Assembly (NCBI RefSeq): GCF_037975245.1
Contig: NC_092563.1
Location: forward strand, 11,561,001-11,625,000
Length of the DNA: 64,000 nucleotides
Reading direction: 5' to 3'
Source: Apostichopus japonicus
Lineage: Eukaryota; Echinodermata; Holothuroidea; Aspidochirotida; Stichopodidae
This document shows positions 58,001 through 64,000 of this stretch, piece after piece. Position 1 is the first letter of the stretch. Every line of letters starts with the position of its first letter. Below the pieces are notes generated by a model that made no database searches, had not been told where the DNA came from, and was given only the letters and a program-made list of their open reading frames with translations. Made by a program: the position numbers and the translations under genes.

Positions 58001-58299
58001 AGTCATTACTTATAGTAAAATGGGTGAGTGGAGGCATTAAAATGTATGCCTCTTATGACAAGTGAAGCACTTGATAGAGCCTACTTGTTCTGTCGTTTTC
58101 TTTATCAATAGAACTGTTTTATCCAAAGATATCCTGTAGTAAAAAAAAATTAAAAAATTGGAGGTTTGTACTCATTCCATAACGCAGCTGTCGTTTAAGA
58201 AGATTGTTGTCTACTTTAAGGTGAGCTTCACTGCAAGAAACTCTACGTACTTAGTTTAGCTTAGTATTTCCCAAGGGCTAGAGAGTCGATGTAGGAAGC
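55055..58299. other. No gene recognised; presumed intron or upstream region of the Scratch-type gene
   Basis: Short frames (for example 55698-55991) lack known motifs. The GC content and absence of repeats in 56.0-58.3 kb make it a candidate for regulatory DNA, but I see no specific site. Confidence 0.4.
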
Positions 58300-58715
58300 T
58301 CAATTCAACATTATCCATTCGACAATAATTGAGTGAACACCGGCAGTATCGAGCCTTTTCGATGAGTGTTCTGAGAACTATGAGGTAGGCGTGTAATAGT
58401 CACACACCAATTCATGTTCTCGGAGTCGCCAATTTAACATCCCTATATATGGGACGGGTGATATCTGACCACTTACTCATATAATGAAGGTGACAGCGCC
58501 CGATTCATTGTCACTGTAGTGCAAACATGATACGGAAGTTGATTTGAAACCATTGACAGAACAGATCCAAATCCCATTTCACAGATCAGAAATACCAAAC
58601 CCACGGAAGACTCCGTCCAATAACACTGCAAAGCAGCAAGTTTGACGGGATTTTGAACAGGAAACCTAGTGGTTACGGGGCGGACCCGCTAACCGCCACA
58701 CCACAGCTTCACACC
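58300..58715 (-). mobile_element. Possible second tRNA-derived SINE family
   Basis: On minus, GCTGTGGTGTGGCGGTTAGC (A-box-like, 58712-58693) is followed by CTGTTCAAAATCCCG (B-box-like, 58660-58646). The spacing fits an RNA polymerase III head. The body below is unique in the window, and its length is a guess. Confidence 0.4.
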
Positions 58716-61700
58716 CTGAGGTATTTTCTCTAATCTGTTCATACGAAGTCCTTTAACTTGTTGAGGCACCTTTGTCTTATACCGAAGAGTGAGGGAACAA
58801 CCCTACAACATATATTTCTCACTTGATAGTGATCAACGGGGGCCACCCGAACCGCTCTCTTCTCTCTCTCCGTAGTTCATGCCAGGCTTGGTCGAAAGCA
58901 ATTCGCCGATGGACTCGCTTTATGCCTATGGGCGCGTGACAGGTAGCCAAACACGACTGAACCCCTTACCAAATATGGTCTAATAAAGCAACCCAGATCT
59001 GGTTCGCGTGCCTTCGTGTAATCCAACACCACACAGCGCGTGCAGGCTGTCACAGCGCTCAAGTGGGCTGATAGATGGTTACGGCTTGGCTGACACGATA
59101 ATCCCTACTGACGTTTGGTGTTAGACTAAGGTCGTATGTCAATGTAATCGGCTCAGGTGCGGTTTCATCGACCGGTTCCAAACATGGAAGTATCACAACA
59201 ATAGTGTTACAAGTTGATGTCAGGAGAATCCGAAGTTCTATATTAATTACCTTCACGATATCGTCGAGTGTGAGCATAAGGCCTATACCGTACAAGCAAT
59301 AAAATATCATTATTAGATTTAACGATAGAATTTAGTCCGTCTTATTTCAGCTGTTTCACCTTAAACATTCAACCCCCCCCCCCCCAAAAAAAAAAAAATA
59401 AATTAACATGTGTTTAAGGTACAATAAGCCTATTATTTTTATGATTTTCAAGTTTTGAAGTTCTATCAACAAGTTTTTAAAATTGTCGATTTTTAAAGCA
59501 AAACTTTATTTCTCTCATTCAGCCACTAATTTCACCTTTATAGAGTGACAAATTAAACATATACAATAACAACGCATACATACATACATACAAACACACA
59601 AACTTGCGCATTAGGTATAATCATAATGCATGCTTACTTTATCAAGGCCTATATGTATTTAATCCACTTAATTATGTTTTAGCTTGTGTTTAACTCCCAC
59701 TGTATCGACCGCGACGGTTATTAATGAGCTTATGCATACTACTGTGTAAGCAGGCAATTTTACGTCACAAATTAACCGTTAACACAGGAAAAAAATATGT
59801 TTTTTTTTTGGTGGCTTTATGTCTTTTTGAGAGCAAGTAGGCTCAATAGGTATGTTGATTAAAGTAATAAGGACATAATTCGCACGTTTAACGCGCCTAA
59901 GATCTGGGACAAGATCTGGGGGAGGGTTACATTTAGAGGTTAGCGTGAAAGTCAAAGGAGATCCATTGTCCTTTGAAGTATGTGTCAAACCCTTGTGTGG
60001 AAGGGCGTGTGTTGGGGTCGGGTGGGGTGGGGTCGGGAGGTGGGGGTAAACCGCCAGTGTTGTTTTGTAAGGTTTCTGTAATGAAATAAATGTTCAGTAA
60101 AATATAAAATGATATAAATTAGCAGCAGCATAGCTGCCATTACATAATTGCATCATGGAAAAAGTAAACCGAGTCATAAGAACAAAGAGATCGATTTAAT
60201 AATTAATTAATTAATTATATCTCACATTTGATGTTACTGCCAAACAAACGTGTATTACCGGACCTTGATACAATATACCACACCAGATTATGTTTTTTCA
60301 TCTTGAGATCATATAATCTGAGCTCCAATTGGGAGAAAAACCGACGACATGACTCACGACATACCAATTATAGCGACCATGATGGAAGACACGTTGCCCA
60401 GTCGATATGATAACCTATAAGAGTTCCTATGTAAGGAAACCGTAGCAACGTCAATAAACAACGAACCAACTTCAGGTAATATTCAACCATCTTTGGATAT
60501 CCCTCAATTAAGCGGTCTCTGCTTTTACAGTCATTCGAACAATAGAAATACAGTGTCATTCAATTCATAAAGTCACAATCCTCACAAAACCCATGTAATG
60601 GTCTTTGTTGTGTTATATCGTAACTAGTTCCTAGTGTATGTTTATAGATTTTTGTAGCATATATTATGTTAGTTTGGTGCGTCTTTCATTCTAAGAGTTT
60701 ATATTACACGCTTAACAAGACTGACCTAATTGTACTAGGAAATCAAATAATGGTCAGTGGTGTTTCAAGATTAATAGCGATTTTATTGCTACGCTCACAG
60801 CATTTTCCAGATAGTTCGGACACTTTGTATTCAGGTTAGTACCACTCTAACAGTACATTCACGTGTCGTGCCAAACTTGTAATGACATTATATGAAGATT
60901 CAAGAAAGTATACTCTATGAAAACTATATATGAGCAAATTTTACCATGCTCAAACATGGGACTAATCCTGATGGCCTTAAGAGAATAGCGAATGAGCATA
61001 AGTGTATAATAAGTTTATTTGTGGAAATGTTAAGCTGCCAGGGTAAACTGAAGTAAACAGGCAAAACAACCATAACGCAACAGGACTCACCAATCAATGA
61101 TCCGATTACGATCAGAACCAATGGCTGCTAAAAGCCACAATTAGACATTATAGAGTACAACCTTCCCTGACTGTGAGTAACTAACAATTCAATGCGAGCA
61201 ACAACGGTTCGATCACTCCTTAAGCTCGAGGTGTCGACCGTTTAATCCAGTTCAGCAAATTTCGTGTTCCAAAAATTGAATAAAATTGACTTTTTTCTTC
61301 ATGAATACGATTTATGAATTATGTTTACAATTGTACAAATATTAAATAAAATTAATGTGAATGGGAGGACATCTTTTACATAATATAGGTTTACGTGGAA
61401 GCGTAACTTCGATACAGCTTTAATTTGAATAGTAAGACAATATAATTTAATGTTTTCAGTTCCTGCCTTTGCAGCGTAAGGGGTATAGGCACTAAATTGT
61501 GTAGCAGCTTGTACCTGTATATAGCATTCCTCAACCTGACGAACCACTTGTGACCATACTCAGATTACATTTCTCAGTCGCACATCGACTCTCTCACTTC
61601 GGAACATTCTTTTTACAATACACACAAATAAGGCTACTTCGCAGCAAAGGAAAATAATATCCACCACTTTCATCACCTCTAAAATGATTTCTGACACTTC

Positions 61701-63780
61701 ATAAAGACGATCAAATAACAAACCGATATAGGCTACCTTTCCCCATTGGTCTCATTAGGCCAAATTTGGTCTCGTTAGGAAGTTTTACCCGAGAAAATTA
61801 TACCCAATTTGGTGGCATTTAAGCTTGCAGTGATCAGCTGGCAAGAAGGTGGGGGAGAAAATGACATAAAAAGAACAAAGTTCTCAAGCCCATGCTGATC
61901 AGAGTGAAAACTCAAATAACAGCATTCTCACGCTGGCTTTAAGATTTTCATGAACAAAAGTCAAAATAGAGCAAATTCAGCCTTGGAATAAGTATTGCTT
62001 TGAGGTAAAGGTTTGTTAAGATTCGCGTAATTCGATAAAATGTAGGATATAGGAAGAAAGTTCCAAATTGCGTCAATGTTAAATTAAAAAGTAATGAGCT
62101 AATGATTAGAAACACCCTTGCATCGGGTTTGTTAATTTGTATCATGCGGTTTCGTTCCAACAAAGGAAATTTGTGTATTTCAAGAAGGAAAAAAATATAG
62201 AAAACTACATGTTGAGTTGTTTTTCTTTCGCAAAGCGGTAGCAAATTATTTTGCTTTTTTCTTGTGACATGTCGGTAAAGTTTACTTTGCTTTCGGTGTG
62301 GGCATATGGCGATGAATGCAGAGCTTTACTTAATATTACGAAATTAAACTGTTCGAGATATGTAAACGCGCATTTTAAGTCCATTTTGGAGGCATTAAAA
62401 TACAAGTATGCTACGTTACGATATATATAAGATGGCAGTAATAAAAATACATTAACAGTGGATGTATAATCTACTTCAGTATCAATGGATTGGAGTCAAT
62501 CTTGTCTTTTGACAGCTTATAGAGAAAGACGAAATGATGGTTTAAAGGAACATCGAAACTTAAGTTCAAATTATGATGTCACAAGCATTGAGAAGGGTCA
62601 ACCCTTTATATGACAACTTTTCTAATGGGTTTGTGAGCCTAATAACGCACTGAGCCATTTACTGGCGCGGAAATGTTCAAACAAGCTTAATGCCAGGGTG
62701 AGGTTGTAGAGACTTTGGATGGACTGTTAGGATAGATCTGGCGGAAATGGCTGGCGATGTCAAACAGGATCCGCCGTTTCTGGTAACAATTTAGCTTGAA
62801 ACAAGTACAGTTGTAGTGGGCCGCTTAAATATCAAATGTTTGACATTGATTGGACTTAACGTAGAACTGACAACGCACACTTTCATATACATATGTACAA
62901 ATGAAAAAACACAAGAAAAAAAAAAGAAGAAAAAAAAGTGATAAATATTCTGAATTCTCTCTATATCACACGTATCTGAATTTGTATCCGAGTCTCGTAT
63001 CTGAGACTCGTATCTGAGTCTTAGTCTGTATACACCCTGAACAACTTACATAGTCTTAGCAATTGCTTTTGATAGTTGATGTCAAATACAGCAACTAAAT
63101 TTAAACAAGTTGTCACAGACAAAGCGGTTCACTGACTATTTTCCGGCATGGTAAACAAGTTGAACTGCATTGAATATCTTTGTCCATATTTATGAAAATT
63201 TTAATAGAAAGCCGCCCGAACATGATAACGAAAGTCTCTGCGCTACGGGTGATTTCGTTTAATTAACTTTCAGGTTGAAAACACTTTTTTTTTCAAGCTA
63301 CATTTTTATAACAATCGTTTCCATTCTAATGCAAAAGACAATTGGCAATTGCTGTGACCTATGAAACGTGTAATAAATGTTTTCAATCGCCTTGTACTAC
63401 ACTTAAATTTGTCTGAGAGATTGTTCAACTAAGAAAACATACGTAATCCATTCAATTAAACGCCGTTTTAATGTGCAGAAAAATGTTGCACTCGAATCGG
63501 CGTAACTTTCTCGATAGGTATAAACCAACATTTCTTTAAGCTCAGTCAATGCAAAACACATGTTGGCTCCGGGCTCTACTTTGCGAAGATAAAAGAGTAT
63601 ACCTCATATAAATAAAGCAGTAAAACTTATAACACTAGGTTAGCAATTTGTCTTAAAAAATATAAAATCTGCTCTTTCTTGCAACAGTACAGGAAGACTA
63701 ACTGTTCTTACAAACTTCAGCAGCATTTAAAGTCAAGAGTACTAAATAGTGCCAATACAGTACATAATTATTCATTTTGA
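58716..63780. other. No gene recognised
   Basis: Mostly unique AT-rich DNA with C/A runs at 59372-59399, a TTAAT run at 60198-60217 and an AG/A-rich run at 62900-62940. It may be the large first intron of the zinc-finger gene if the exon at 63.8 kb is real. Confidence 0.4.
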
Positions 63781-63790
63781 CCAAACTTAC

Positions 63791-63815
63791 CGTTGAAAAG
63801 TGTGAGTCTTTCCAT
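63791..63815 (-). CDS. Possible first coding exon of the Scratch-type gene
   Basis: On the minus strand an ATG in good context (G at -3, G at +4) opens MERLTLFN and runs into a consensus donor, AACG|gtaagt. The donor leaves one nucleotide, exactly the phase needed by the acceptor at 51799, giving an Asp at the junction. The three exons together are 1149 nt, divisible by three. This is circumstantial: the intron would be 12 kb, the peptide is short and not SNAG-like, and other exons may lie between. A start-stop ATGTAA overlaps the ATG. Confidence 0.3.
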
Positions 63816-64000
63816 TACATTTTAATTCATTCAACTTTACTGCATGCAATTGCCATATAGGAAAACATTTTATATTGTAGTAAATTATGAGATTGAAGGT
63901 CTTTGACTATATATTATTAAAAATCAAAACATTCTTAATGTAAAGGGCTTCGAGGTGTTTATGGTCACATATGTTTGAAGTCTGCCATGCTATTTCTAAT

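Overview
This is a window of nuclear DNA from an animal, most likely a marine invertebrate. A deuterostome such as an echinoderm is my best guess, but nothing here proves it. The reasons are AT-rich DNA, GT-AG introns, a MATE transporter with the vertebrate-style extra C-terminal membrane helix, a Scratch-type zinc-finger gene, and a heavy load of Penelope-like retroelements, hAT-type DNA elements, tRNA-derived SINEs and satellites. I see no prokaryotic operon, CRISPR array, integron or phage.

Layout. 1-18.4 kb has no recognisable host gene and is built from mobile DNA: piggyBac-like MITEs with TTAA flanks, a GIY-YIG remnant of a Penelope-like element (PLE) ending in a hammerhead-like motif, a 2.6-kb foldback element with 420-440 bp inverted arms, two hAT elements with perfect 8-bp target duplications, and a ~190-bp satellite invaded by a tRNA-derived SINE. 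18.5-44.9 kb (+) is one complete MATE/SLC47-type proton antiporter gene. It has 14 coding exons whose splice phases all match, giving 616 codons plus a stop. Its introns hold two PLEs (25.85-28.41 and 37.40-39.10 kb), each a 5'-truncated body with a piece of its own 3' end attached in inverse orientation at the 5' side. They also hold a hAT MITE, a piggyBac-like MITE, an L1/Tx1-like LINE 3' fragment, a third PLE fragment, a decayed SINE and a 2.75-kb palindromic minisatellite. 49.9-51.8 kb (-) holds the last two coding exons of a Scratch/Snail-superfamily zinc-finger repressor. A phase-compatible but weakly supported first exon lies at 63.8 kb. 53.1-55.05 kb is a hAT element containing related hAT sequence and a nested hAT element. 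55-63.8 kb has no other recognisable gene.

The two host genes are not functionally linked: one is a membrane exporter of organic cations, the other a nuclear repressor of the neuronal type. Most of the novelty is in the mobile DNA. Points of interest are hammerhead ribozyme folds in three different PLEs, inverted 3'-end pieces on two PLEs, hairpin insertions of only 31 and 38 bp with 5-bp target duplications, and a hairpin module shared by different hAT-type elements that shows a compensatory base change.
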